Shown here one piece after another: positions 52,321-60,148 of a stretch of DNA of 64,000 nucleotides; within the stretch, counting starts at the first letter, position 1, and each line of letters starts with the position of its first letter. The translations under genes were made by a program, and so were the position numbers. Source of the DNA: Planctomycetia bacterium (GTDB lineage Bacteria; Planctomycetota; Phycisphaerae; UBA1845; UTPLA1). The notes below the pieces were generated by a model that saw nothing but the letters and a program-made list of their open reading frames with translations, was not told the origin of the DNA and searched no databases. The stretch is taken from NCBI GenBank assembly GCA_015200345.1, contig CP054187.1, positions 1,100,470 to 1,164,469 on the forward strand, given 5' to 3'.

Positions 52321-55300
52321 ATGCTCACCTGGCTTGTCTCAACATCACTGCGCTTTCGCGTGCCCGTTATCGTGCTGGCGCTTTGCCTAATGGTCGTCGG
52401 AGTCCAGACCGCGCGTGTGACACCGATGGACGTCTTCCCGGAGTTTGCTCCACCGCTGGTCGAAATCCAGACCGAGGCGCCGGGGCTTTCGACCGACGAA
52501 GTCGAGAGTTTGATAACGGTCCCGCTTGAGAATGCGCTCAATGGCACCGCCTGGCTGCGGACAATCCGGTCCAAGTCCGTTCAGGGTCTGTCGTCGATTG
52601 TCCTTTTGTTCGAGGAAGGAACCGACTTACTCAAGGCTCGACAGATCGTCCAGGAACGTCTCGCGGTCGAAGCGGCGCGATTGCCCACACTCGCCCGGCC
52701 GCCTGTCCTGCTGTCCCCGCTGTCGTCGCTCAGCCGCATCCTTAAGATCGGCATGTCGTCTCCCACGCTGTCGCAGATGGACCTGACGCTGCTGGCCAAG
52801 TGGACCCTACGGCCCAAACTCATGGCCATTCCCGGTGTCGCGAATGTCGCCATATGGGGCCAGCGGGATCGACAGTTCCAGGTCCTGGTCGATCCAGCCA
52901 TTCTTCGCGCGCACGGCGTAACGCTCGATGAAGTCATCAAAGCCGCCGGTGACGCGACTGTGGTCAGTGCCGGCGGGTTTGTCGACATGCCGAATCAGCG
53001 ACTGGCCGTACGACATGCATCATGGATCCTCGAACCCGCCGACCTGGCCCGATCCATCGTCGCCTTTCGCAACAATGTGCCGATTCGACTGGGTGACGTG
53101 GCCCAGGTCGCCGAAGGGCATCCGCCGCCGATTGGCGATGCCGTCATTAACGACGGCCCCGGATTGTTGCTCATTGTTGAGAAACAACCGTGGGGCAATA
53201 CGTTGTCGGTGACGAAGCAGGTCGAGGCGGCCATCAAGGCGCTGAAACCCGGATTAAAGGATGTCAGCCTGGACTCGACGATCTTTCGGCCTGCAACGTT
53301 CATCGAGAGATCAATCGACAATCTCTCGCACGCGATGCTTGTAGGCTGCATTCTTGTCGCCATTGTGCTGATTGCGTTCCTGTTTGACTGGCGGACTGCC
53401 GCCATCAGCTTGACGGCCATTCCACTCTCCGTGCTCGGCGCAGCCGTCGTTCTGTATTTGAAGGGAGGGACGCTGAACGTGATGGTGCTGGCTGGACTGG
53501 TCATCGCCGTCGGAGAGGTCGTGGACGACGCAATCATCGATGTCGAGAACATTGCCCGTCGCCTGCGTTTGAATCGCGAGTCGGCCGCCCCGCTATCCGC
53601 ATTTCAGGTCGTATTGAATGCATCCCTTGAAGTACGAAGTGCGGTCGTCTATGCCAGTATGATCGTCATACTTGTCTTCGTGCCGGTGTTTTTTCTGCCA
53701 GGCCTGGCCGGTACCTTCTTCAGGCCATTGGCAGTTTCGTACATCTTCGCCATTCTGGCATCACTCGGTGTTGCACTCACCGTTACGCCCGCGATGTGCC
53801 TCATTCTCTTGCCGCACGGGCGAACACACCGTCAAGACGCTCCGCTGGTGCGATTTCTGAAGCAAGCTTACCGACGCATTCTTCCGGGCATTGTGCTCCG
53901 CCCGCGCCGGGCCGTGGCGGCTTTACTGTTGATGTTCGCTATCGCCGGGTGCGCCCTGCCGTTTCTGAAAGAGGAGTTTCTCCCATCCTTCAAAGAGACC
54001 GACTTTCTCATGCACTGGGTGGAGAAGCCGGGAACATCCCTGGATGCCATGCGACGTATCACCATTCTGGCCAGCAAGGAACTTCGATCCATTCCCGGCG
54101 TTCGTAATTTCGGTGCGCACATCGGTCGTGCCGAAGTGGCGGACGAAGTGGTTGGCCCTAATTTCACCGAGTTGTGGATCAGCATTGATCCCGACGTGGA
54201 CTACGACGCCACTGTTGCTCGCATTCAAGCAGTCGTCGACGGCTACCCCGGCCTCTATCGCGACGTGCTGACATATCTCAAGGAGCGCATCAAGGAAGTT
54301 CTCACTGGTGCGAGCGCCAGTATTGTCGTACGCGTCTTCGGTCCGGACCTCGACACGCTGCGTGCCAAGGCACAGGAAATCGGCGCCGCGATCAAGGATG
54401 TTGACGGCATCGCTGACTTGAAAGTGGAGCCGCAGGTGCTTGTGCCGCAAATTCAAATCGCCTTGCGGCCGGAAGCGGCGGCACAGTTTGGGCTCACGGC
54501 GGGGTCCATTCGGCGAGTCGCTATGACAGTCGTCAAGGGAATGAAGGTGGGAGAAGTGTATGATCGACAGATGGTTTTCGATGTGTCGGTATGGGGCGAA
54601 TCCAGCGCTCGTTCGGATATTGGCGCGATCCGCGAGTTATTGATTGATACACCCGGCGGTGGGCATGTACCCTTGAAGGATGTCGCCGACGTTTCCATCG
54701 TCGCTACCCCAAATGAAATCAAGCGCGAAGGGGCATCGCGACGTATTGACGTGACCTGCAATGTCCGCGGCCGAGATCTTGGCAGCGTTGCCAATGAAAT
54801 CGAGGATCGTGTTCGCAAACTCAGCTTTGAGCGCGGATACCATCCTGAATTCCTCGGCGAGTACGCCGCGCGCGTCGAATCCCGAAACAAACTGTTGCTG
54901 CTTTCCGCATTCGCCTTGGTGGGAATATTCTTGCTCCTGCACATGGATTTTCAATCCGCCCGTCTTGCAGGCCTCGTCTTTGCCACACTCCCATTCGCGC
55001 TGATTGGTGGCGTCATTGGCGCGGTGCTCAGCGGAGGCGTACTTTCACTTGGGTCGCTCGTCGGGTTCGTGACTGTGCTGGGAATCGCCGCGCGGAATGG
55101 GATCATGCTGGTGAGCCACTATCGACACTTGCAGGAAGAGGGTATGCAGGCTGGGCTGAAGTTGATCATGCAGGGTGCCGAGGAACGCCTTGCACCGATC
55201 CTGATGACCGCCCTCTGCGCCGGACTGGGTCTGCTCCCGCTGGTGATGGCCGGTGCGCGCCCCGGACATGAGATCGAACACCCCATGGCCATCGTCATTC

Positions 55301-55416
55301 TCGGCGGACTGATCACTTCAACCATCTTGAATCTGATTCTTCTGCCTGCGCTTTATTGGCTGACGTTTCGAGACAGCTCAGCGAGGTCGCTGAGCAAGCC
55401 CCAAAGTCCGCCGTGA
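52321..55416 (+). CDS. RND efflux pump, heavy-metal class (CusA/CzcA-like)
   Basis: A 1031-aa trimeric inner-membrane proton/metal antiporter. It opens [20 protein letters not shown], followed by [20 protein letters not shown] and [20 protein letters not shown], the HME-RND N-terminal consensus. TM4 carries the proton-relay motif as [20 protein letters not shown] near residue 400. The second half repeats the fold, with [20 protein letters not shown] and the final helix [15 protein letters not shown]. The extra Asp in the VVDDAI segment is typical of a broad CusA/CzcA subgroup. Cu/Ag and Zn/Co/Cd cannot be told apart from sequence. Confidence 0.92.
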   Translation: MLTWLVSTSLRFRVPVIVLALCLMVVGVQTARVTPMDVFPEFAPPLVEIQTEAPGLSTDEVESLITVPLENALNGTAWLRTIRSKSVQGLSSIVLLFEEGTDLLKARQIVQERLAVEAARLPTLARPPVLLSPLSSLSRILKIGMSSPTLSQMDLTLLAKWTLRPKLMAIPGVANVAIWGQRDRQFQVLVDPAILRAHGVTLDEVIKAAGDATVVSAGGFVDMPNQRLAVRHASWILEPADLARSIVAFRNNVPIRLGDVAQVAEGHPPPIGDAVINDGPGLLLIVEKQPWGNTLSVTKQVEAAIKALKPGLKDVSLDSTIFRPATFIERSIDNLSHAMLVGCILVAIVLIAFLFDWRTAAISLTAIPLSVLGAAVVLYLKGGTLNVMVLAGLVIAVGEVVDDAIIDVENIARRLRLNRESAAPLSAFQVVLNASLEVRSAVVYASMIVILVFVPVFFLPGLAGTFFRPLAVSYIFAILASLGVALTVTPAMCLILLPHGRTHRQDAPLVRFLKQAYRRILPGIVLRPRRAVAALLLMFAIAGCALPFLKEEFLPSFKETDFLMHWVEKPGTSLDAMRRITILASKELRSIPGVRNFGAHIGRAEVADEVVGPNFTELWISIDPDVDYDATVARIQAVVDGYPGLYRDVLTYLKERIKEVLTGASASIVVRVFGPDLDTLRAKAQEIGAAIKDVDGIADLKVEPQVLVPQIQIALRPEAAAQFGLTAGSIRRVAMTVVKGMKVGEVYDRQMVFDVSVWGESSARSDIGAIRELLIDTPGGGHVPLKDVADVSIVATPNEIKREGASRRIDVTCNVRGRDLGSVANEIEDRVRKLSFERGYHPEFLGEYAARVESRNKLLLLSAFALVGIFLLLHMDFQSARLAGLVFATLPFALIGGVIGAVLSGGVLSLGSLVGFVTVLGIAARNGIMLVSHYRHLQEEGMQAGLKLIMQGAEERLAPILMTALCAGLGLLPLVMAGARPGHEIEHPMAIVILGGLITSTILNLILLPALYWLTFRDSSARSLSKPQSPP

Positions 55417-55431
55417 TACAGATCAACGTCC

Positions 55432-55452
55432 GTGGAACCAGCGTTCCACTTT
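55432..55452 (+). terminator. Possible terminator after the efflux operon
   Basis: GTGGAAC-CAGC-GTTCCAC followed by TTT, 16 bp after the pump stop. The T-run is short. A second hairpin TTTCAC-CG-GTGAAA follows. Confidence 0.4.
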
Positions 55453-55470
55453 CACCGTGAAAGAGCGCAC

Positions 55471-55573
55471 TAGGCCGCGAACTGCAACCAGAAAAGCGCC
55501 CGTATCGATCGAATAATGAAGTTGTTCTCATGGCAAGGACTATGTCGATGGCGGGCATAGCGAGCCCCCGCTA
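55471..55573 (+). repeat. Dispersed repeat, left copy (diverged)
   Basis: AGGCCGCG, then ACCAGAAAAGCGCCCGTATC, and finally GATGGCGGGC...CCCCCGCTA are shared in order and orientation with 63535-63633. The central 24 bp match at 21 positions. Confidence 0.55.
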
Positions 55574-55805
55574 GTTGACGGGTCGTAGCGAAATCGTGCG
55601 ACCCGTGGGTTAACGGTGAACGCCGAGGATGAGACGCCTCGGCGTTTGGCGTTTTAGCGCCCGGATTCGCAAGCGTTTAGCGATACGGCCCGTCGCGGTC
55701 GAGTTCTCCGAGACGCCGCCGCGAACCACCCCTGAGGCCTCCCCGCCCGCGCCGGCGCTTGCGTTCCGCCGAAAGTCTCAAAGTCTCTCGCTCCGACCGA
55801 CCCGC

Positions 55806-55852
55806 GGGTTATGAGGGCCTTTCGCGTTCCCCCGACCCTCCGGGTTATGAGC
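55806..55852 (-). other. tRNA-Met anticodon-arm fragments
   Basis: On the minus strand, GCTCATAACCCGGAGG (55837-55852) is identical over 16 nt to the anticodon arm of the tRNA-fMet gene at 45119-45134. A second piece, CTCATAACCC (55806-55815), lies close by. No full cloverleaf can be drawn. Confidence 0.45.
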
Positions 55853-56135
55853 ACGACAGGGCGTGTTTACCCGAAGTAGAGTTCCGGCAATAAGTTACTG
55901 ACAGACAAGAAAGTTACCGCGATTTGGCTCAGCTCTACATGTTCGCCAAATGGCACGATTTTCACGCGCCAACGCCACAATTACGCCACAATTATGGCGT
56001 GTGGTCAAGGCCCGGTTGGTAGTCCTCGATTCGATCGCCGTCACCGGCGGTTGTTTGTGCGCCAGCGCGGGTCCAAAATGTTGAGGGCACTTCACTGTTG
56101 CGTTTCTGCTGGTCTTCAATCGAGGTTCAATTGCC

Positions 56136-56330
56136 ATGTTTCGCTGGCTCTACATCCTCCCGCATCTCCTGCTTGAAGCCGGTGCCGCTCGCCGCGACGC
56201 CCGCATCCGGTTTTTGAAAGCCCAGGTCGAGATCCTCCGCCGCAAGCTCGGCGGCAATCGGGTCATTCCCAGTCCCGACGACCGCGCCCGGCTGTTGGCC
56301 CTCGGCGCTGAATTGAACCACAACGTGTGA
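56136..56330 (+). pseudogene. N-terminal fragment of a transposase/integrase-like gene
   Basis: A 64-codon remnant starting MFRWLYILPHLLLEAGAARR. It continues with an Arg/Lys-rich helix (FLKAQVEILRRKLGGNRVIP) and ends ELNHNV. The stop TGA belongs to the terminal repeat of the IS3 element, so the original frame was cut by that insertion. The N-terminus looks like that of integrase-core transposases seen in Planctomycetota; this recognition is from memory and moderate. The catalytic part is missing and is not found on the other side of the IS. Confidence 0.55.
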
Positions 56331-56396
56331 CCTTCCCCCCAGAAACGGATCCAGGTCTTGAGTTAGGATCGGGGTCTGGATCATGGAGGAAAGGTG

Positions 56397-56675
56397 ATGA
56401 GCAGGAAGCGGTTCAAGCCGGAGGAGATCGTCAACAAGCTTCGAGAGGCGGATGTGCTGATCGCGCAGGGGCGGACGGTGGCCCAGGCGTGCAAGCAGAT
56501 CGGCGTGACGGAGCAGACGTACTATCGTTGGCGGAAGGAATACGGCGGACTCAAGACCGATCAGGCCAGGCGGCTGAAGGAGTTGGAGCGTGAGAACGCC
56601 CGGCTCAAGCGGTTGGTGGCCGATGCGGAATTAGACAAGGCGATTCTTCGGGAGGCCGCCCGCCCAAACTTCTGA
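56397..56675 (+). CDS. IS3-family transposase OrfA
   Basis: A 92-aa DNA-binding subunit with helix-turn-helix (KLREADVLIAQGRTVAQACK then QIGVTEQTYYRWRKEYG). A leucine-zipper-like tail follows (RRLKELERENARLKRLVADA). It ends DKAILREAARPNF. The heptamer CCCAAAC at 56663-56669, read as C CCA AAC three bases before the stop codon, fits the X XXY YYZ rule for -1 frameshifting. Slippage would fuse OrfA to OrfB through LLSPQRRRR. Confidence 0.9.
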   Translation: MSRKRFKPEEIVNKLREADVLIAQGRTVAQACKQIGVTEQTYYRWRKEYGGLKTDQARRLKELERENARLKRLVADAELDKAILREAARPNF

Positions 56676-56710
56676 GCCCGCAACGGAGGCGACGAGCGGT
56701 CCAGGAAGCC

Positions 56711-57619
56711 GTGGACCAGCTGGGCGTATCCGAGAGGCGGGCCTGCAAGGCGCTGGGGCAGTCTCGGGCGACGCAGCGTTTTCTTCCATCGGTTCGTGAG
56801 GATGAGGACCGGCTGACGCAGCGGATCATCGAACTGGCGGCAGTGTACGGACGCTACGGGACGCCGCGGATCACGGGATTGATTCGCAACGAAGGGATGC
56901 TGGTGAATCACAAGCGGGTCGAGCGAATCTGGAAGGCCGAGGGGTTGAAGGTGCCGAAGAAGCAGCCGCGACGCGGTCGATTGTGGCTCAACGACGGCTC
57001 GTGCATTCGGCTTCGGCCGGAGCACAAGGATCATGTCTGGGCGTATGACTTTGTGCAGGCGAATACCCACGACGGCCGGCCGTTCCGGATGCTGACGCTG
57101 GTGGATGAGTACACTCGGGAGTGTTTGGCGATCGACGTGGCCAGGAATCTGAGATCGGATGATGTGCTGGAGCGGCTGTCGTGGTTGTTTGCGACGCGCG
57201 GCGTGCCGGAGCATCTGCGGAGTGATAACGGCCCGGAGTTCACGGCGAAGGTGGTGCGGCAGTGGCTGGCCCGGGTCGGCGTGAAGACGCTGTTCATCGA
57301 GCCGGGCAGCCCGTGGGAGAACGGCTACGTGGAGAGTTTTAACGGGAAGCTGGGCGATGAGCTGCTGAGCGGCGAGATCTTCTACACGCTCAACGAGGCG
57401 AAGGTGCTGATCGAGCGGTGGCGGATTCATTACAACACGGTGCGGCCGCACAGCGCGTTGGGGTATCGGCCACCGGCGCCGGAGGCGTGGTCGATCAGGC
57501 CGGATGCGAGGGAGGGTGAACCGGTCGCGCCGCCGTGGGCAGGCTGCGCTCCGCTCGGTTCCCTCGCTCCGCTCCGCCCGCCCACGGCGTGTGCTTCGAA
57601 CGGTGTTGGACTAACATAA
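56711..57619 (+). CDS. IS3-family transposase OrfB (DDE integrase core)
   Basis: A catalytic subunit of 302 residues counted from the GTG at 56711. Its frame is open back to the frameshift site at about 56663, so OrfAB is probably the active form. An HTH_21-like region (YGRYGTPRITGLIRNEGMLV) is followed by the rve catalytic core. The DDE triad is Asp in WAYDFVQANTHDG, Asp in LRSDNGPEFTAK and Glu in YVESFNGKLGDELL. The usual NTVRPHSALGYRPPAPEAW end precedes a short tail of about 40 residues encoded in the IS terminus. Confidence 0.92.
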   Translation: MDQLGVSERRACKALGQSRATQRFLPSVREDEDRLTQRIIELAAVYGRYGTPRITGLIRNEGMLVNHKRVERIWKAEGLKVPKKQPRRGRLWLNDGSCIRLRPEHKDHVWAYDFVQANTHDGRPFRMLTLVDEYTRECLAIDVARNLRSDDVLERLSWLFATRGVPEHLRSDNGPEFTAKVVRQWLARVGVKTLFIEPGSPWENGYVESFNGKLGDELLSGEIFYTLNEAKVLIERWRIHYNTVRPHSALGYRPPAPEAWSIRPDAREGEPVAPPWAGCAPLGSLAPLRPPTACASNGVGLT

Positions 57620-57649
57620 CAGGTGGACTAAAGGCAGGGGGAAGGTCAC

Positions 57650-58226
57650 CATCATCATCGATGACCTGGACCACCTGTACCGCGACCAGGCAAGTGTGCG
57701 CCTGCTCAAGAGCCTGTGCAATACAGATCGGGTCAAGCGGCTATGCTGGCCGAGCAGGCATCCTGACATCGTCAGCGGCGAAGTGCCGGCATCTTTCACG
57801 ACCACCTCACCGGTCTGCCTTATCGCCAATGAGTGGAAGACGGCGAACGCAAACGTCCAGGCCATCGAGGATCGTGCGATCATTGTTCACTTCACGCCCA
57901 GCGCCGGCGAGATACATATGAGGGTTCGCGCGTGGTTTGATGACCAGGAGGTCTATGATTTTATCGAAGAGCACCTTCCCTACATCACGCGCCATAGCAT
58001 GAGGCACTATCTGAGGGGCACACAACTTCGGCAGGCCAGCCCCGACAGATGGAAGGAACAGCTTCTGAAAATCATGGGTCTGGATGAGAAGGTGAAGGCA
58101 ATTCAACACCTCATTACCGCGCCAGAATATGCGAACGATGCCGAACGCGTCGTGGCATTTGAGGCCGGCGGATTCGGCAGTCGAGCCACTTTTTATCGGT
58201 GGAAGAAGAGATTCGGGGTAACGTGA
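57650..58226 (+). pseudogene. C-terminal part of an ATPase-like gene cut by the IS
   Basis: The frame is open directly from the IS end and encodes about 190 residues. It begins with IIIDDLDHLYRDQASVRLLK, a Walker B-like segment. TTTSPVCLIANEWKTANANV (sensor-like) and EDRAIIVHFTPSAGEIHMRV follow, then a helical tail ending YRWKKRFGVT. Phosphate-loop and N-terminal parts are missing. It resembles helicase/primase-type ATPases of mobile elements, but I cannot name the family. An ATG at 57696 could give a 176-aa product. Confidence 0.55.
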
Positions 58227-58527
58227 TTGGATGCGATCGTTGTAGGGCGTTCGGCGAGTCTGTTTCCGTTGAGACTCTGCGACTCGGGGCCCGATCCACT
58301 GCTCAAGCCGTGCCTCAGGCCGAGAGTCAAGGCAAAGCAGTCCTATCCGCCGATCAAAGTGATCACCGGGAGATTTCTTGGTCGGCACCCGCAGAGCCAC
58401 AGGTAGGCCGATGCCGCCCGCGGCGTTTCCCAGGAAACCTTCTGGACCATCAATCTTGAGATGGGCTCGCGGTCGGGGCTGGTGCCTTAACTCCGTCGTG
58501 AAAGAATCATTCGTGGAAGGAATATGA
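58227..58527. other. 301-bp gap without a gene
   Basis: It separates the truncated ATPase from the DUF5131 gene. Frames on both strands are shadows with no motifs. A Shine-Dalgarno GGAAGGA lies 7 bp before the ATG at 58528. Confidence 0.4.
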
Positions 58528-59346
58528 ATGGCCCAGAAATCACAGATTGAATGGACGCAGGCCACCTGGAACTGCATCCGTGGCTGCTCGATGTGTTCAC
58601 CGGGCTGCCTCTTCTGCTACGCAATGATGATCGCGGCGCGGTTCAGCGGCTTGGGTCGCCCTTTTCATGGCTTTGCTGTCATGACGAGGAAGGGGCCAAA
58701 ATGGACGGGTAAGGTGGCCCTGATCGAGCATCTCCTGAATGAGCCGCTGCGCTGGAAAAAGCCTCGCGTCATTTTCGTCAACTCGATGAGCGACCTCTTC
58801 CATGAGGATTTGTCCGCTGCCGACATCCTTCGCGTGTTCGAAGTAATGAACCGGGCGGATTGGCATGTTTATCAGATTCTCACGAAACGCTCGGAACGCC
58901 TGCGTGAGATGAGCCCGAGCTTACCTTGGGGGAAGCACATCTGGATGGGCGTAAGCGTTGAAAATGCCGACTATGCGCACCGCATCGACAACCTCCGGTG
59001 CTCAGGCGCCCACGTCAAGTTCCTCTCCATCGAGCCGCTGCTGGGCCCCATGCCCAACCTGAATCTTGCCGGAATCGACTGGGTCATTTGCGGCGGCGAG
59101 TCGGGACCAAAAGCGCGGCCGATGAATCCGGATTGGGCACGAAGCGTGCGTGACCAATGCCAAAGGGCGGGCGTGGCGTTCTTCTTCAAGCAATGGGGCG
59201 GCGTCAACAAGAAGAAATCCGGACGCCTGTTGGATGGGCGGACATGGGACGAGATGCCGACAGGAATCCAGCTTTCAAATCTTCATGCGGACGTTGAAGA
59301 CGCAAAACCGGCCGGAAGTCTCCTCTCACTTCCTGTTCTCGAGTAA
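58528..59346 (+). CDS. DUF5131 family protein (phage Gp37/Gp68-like, radical-SAM-related)
   Basis: A 272-aa protein. The N-terminus SQIEWTQATWNCIRGCSMCS followed by PGCLFCYAMMIAARF is the family signature: a Cys cluster C-x3-C-x2-C-x3-C-x2-C like a radical-SAM iron-sulfur site. VNSMSDLFHEDL, YQILTKRSERL, HIWMGVSVEN, FLSIEPLLGP and CGGESGPKARPM are the other conserved blocks. The family is common on phages and genomic islands. Its substrate is not known, though DNA or nucleotide modification is suspected. GGAAGGA precedes the ATG. Confidence 0.88.
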   Translation: MAQKSQIEWTQATWNCIRGCSMCSPGCLFCYAMMIAARFSGLGRPFHGFAVMTRKGPKWTGKVALIEHLLNEPLRWKKPRVIFVNSMSDLFHEDLSAADILRVFEVMNRADWHVYQILTKRSERLREMSPSLPWGKHIWMGVSVENADYAHRIDNLRCSGAHVKFLSIEPLLGPMPNLNLAGIDWVICGGESGPKARPMNPDWARSVRDQCQRAGVAFFFKQWGGVNKKKSGRLLDGRTWDEMPTGIQLSNLHADVEDAKPAGSLLSLPVLE

Positions 59347-59496
59347 TCGCAAACCAGTCGACCACGCAAGCGTCACATCGTCAATGCCGAGAATGCACGG
59401 GCGGCAACTTCGGCTGCGTTTCCGCGAAAACATTCCCACCCCTAAATCTTATGAGGAGACCTGATTGGGGACCGCGTGTGATGGCGAGTTCCAGTC

Positions 59497-59736
59497 ATGC
59501 CCTCGATCGATGGAGACGTCGTGGCGACAGAAACTGAAACCAAGAATCAAAGCGGTGAGCTGTTTGTGAGCATGAAGTCACTGGCCGCTCAGTGGAACTG
59601 CTCCAAGACCACGGTCTCGCGCCTCCTCGATAAGGCCGGCGTCCCGGCGTTCTATTTCGGCCGCGGTCGCAATGGCTTGAAGCGCTACAAGAAGGAGGAC
59701 ATCGATCGCTTTCTGCAGAACCTCGAATCGGCTTAG
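59497..59736 (+). CDS. Excisionase/MerR-like HTH DNA-binding protein
   Basis: A 79-aa protein. SMKSLAAQWNCSKTTVSRLL followed by DKAGVPAFYFGRGRNGLKRY and KKEDIDRFLQNLESA is a winged-helix domain of the excisionase (HTH_17/MerR-like) type. A GTG at 59521 could be the real start, giving 71 aa. Such proteins control excision or the transcription of mobile elements. No integrase is visible in the window, so it may be orphaned. A terminator follows. Confidence 0.78.
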   Translation: MPSIDGDVVATETETKNQSGELFVSMKSLAAQWNCSKTTVSRLLDKAGVPAFYFGRGRNGLKRYKKEDIDRFLQNLESA

Positions 59737-59788
59737 CTCCTGATCCTGCCCGACTGCCTACCCCGCAGCTCCTAGGTGCAGGTGACCC

Positions 59789-59826
59789 GAGGCCCTCTCA
59801 GTTACATGGGAGGGCCTCACTTTTTC
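59789..59826 (+). terminator. Rho-independent terminator
   Basis: GAGGCCCTC (59789-59797) and GAGGGCCTC (59810-59818) form a perfect 9-bp stem with a 12-nt loop, followed by AC then TTTTTCTC. It lies 53 bp after the HTH gene. Confidence 0.9.
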
Positions 59827-59869
59827 TCCCGCCAAATACCTGGGGTGACCAAAATGAGGCCCACGTGGC

Positions 59870-59891
59870 GCTAGCGCCAAGGCGGTTTTCG
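59870..59891 (+). repeat. 22-bp direct repeat, left copy
   Basis: GCTAGCGCCAAGGCGGTTTT (then CG). It matches 19 of 22 bases at 61376-61397, directly after the ATPase stop codon. It overlaps a 14-bp perfect palindrome. Confidence 0.55.
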
Positions 59892-60011
59892 GCGAAGTGG
59901 GCGCTTATCGGAGCGAAAGGGCGGAGCATAGTCATGTATACAGGCGCCCGTTCCCAACAACCTGCCCGATCAGCTGTTAGCTAGGTGTGGTCAGAGCCAA
60001 CGCCGGCGGTC

Positions 60012-60066
60012 GCAGCCCGATTTCGATGGCGAAGCGGCGGTCCCAGGTCGTCGGGGTCTAACACCG
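60012..60066 (+). repeat. 55-bp dispersed repeat, left copy
   Basis: It begins GCAGCCCGAT and ends GTCGTCGGGGTCTAACACCG. It has the same length as and about 47 of 55 identical bases with 63675-63729, in the same orientation (counted by eye). Confidence 0.65.
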
Positions 60067-60090
60067 GAGGTAAACGCAGAATCACGGCTG

Positions 60091-60120
60091 TTGACAAGCA
60101 TCCCAGTATTCGGCTACTTT
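60091..60120 (+). promoter_or_regulatory. Candidate promoter of the ATPase gene
   Basis: TTGACA (60091-60096), 18-bp spacer, TACTTT (60115-60120). The ATG at 60149 is about 22 bp beyond the predicted start. Confidence 0.55.
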
Positions 60121-60148
60121 GCAGTACTGTTGCAAACTGGTCGGTATC

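Larger units (their letters stand above)
55453..56135. other. Non-coding edge of the accessory region
   Basis: About 680 bp with no credible gene. It holds the left copy of a diverged repeat (55471-55573). Two inverted repeats follow, GACGGGTCG/CGACCCGT near 55577-55603 and CGCCGAGG/CCTCGGCG near 55622-55645. Two tRNA-Met anticodon-arm-like pieces also occur (55806-55852). The composition is patchy and looks like decayed DNA. Confidence 0.5.
56327..57649 (+). mobile_element. IS3-family insertion sequence
   Basis: A 1323-bp element bounded by GTGACCTTCCCCC (56327-56339) and GGGGGAAGGTCAC (57637-57649), perfect 13-bp inverted ends. It carries orfA and orfB in the IS3 arrangement with a -1 shift site between them. 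Flanks AACGT (left) and CATCA (right) are not duplicates, so no target-site duplication remains. It is apparently intact and may be active. Confidence 0.9.
59827..60148. other. Repeat-rich gap upstream of the ATPase gene
   Basis: 322 bp with no gene. It contains the palindrome TGGCGCTAGCGCCA (59866-59879), the repeats at 59870 and 60012, and the promoter at 60091. Confidence 0.5.

Noticed and set aside
55629..55814. Small frames in the gap after the efflux pump
   Set aside because: Arg/Pro/Ser-rich translations on both strands without start signals; treated as decayed non-coding DNA.
60050..60075. Integron attC site: GTCTAAC in the 55-bp repeats, with CTCCGGTGTTAGAC on the other strand
   Set aside because: The 7-mer fits the attC core, but no matching partner core lies at 50-150 bp in the right order, the folded arms do not pair, and no integrase is present.
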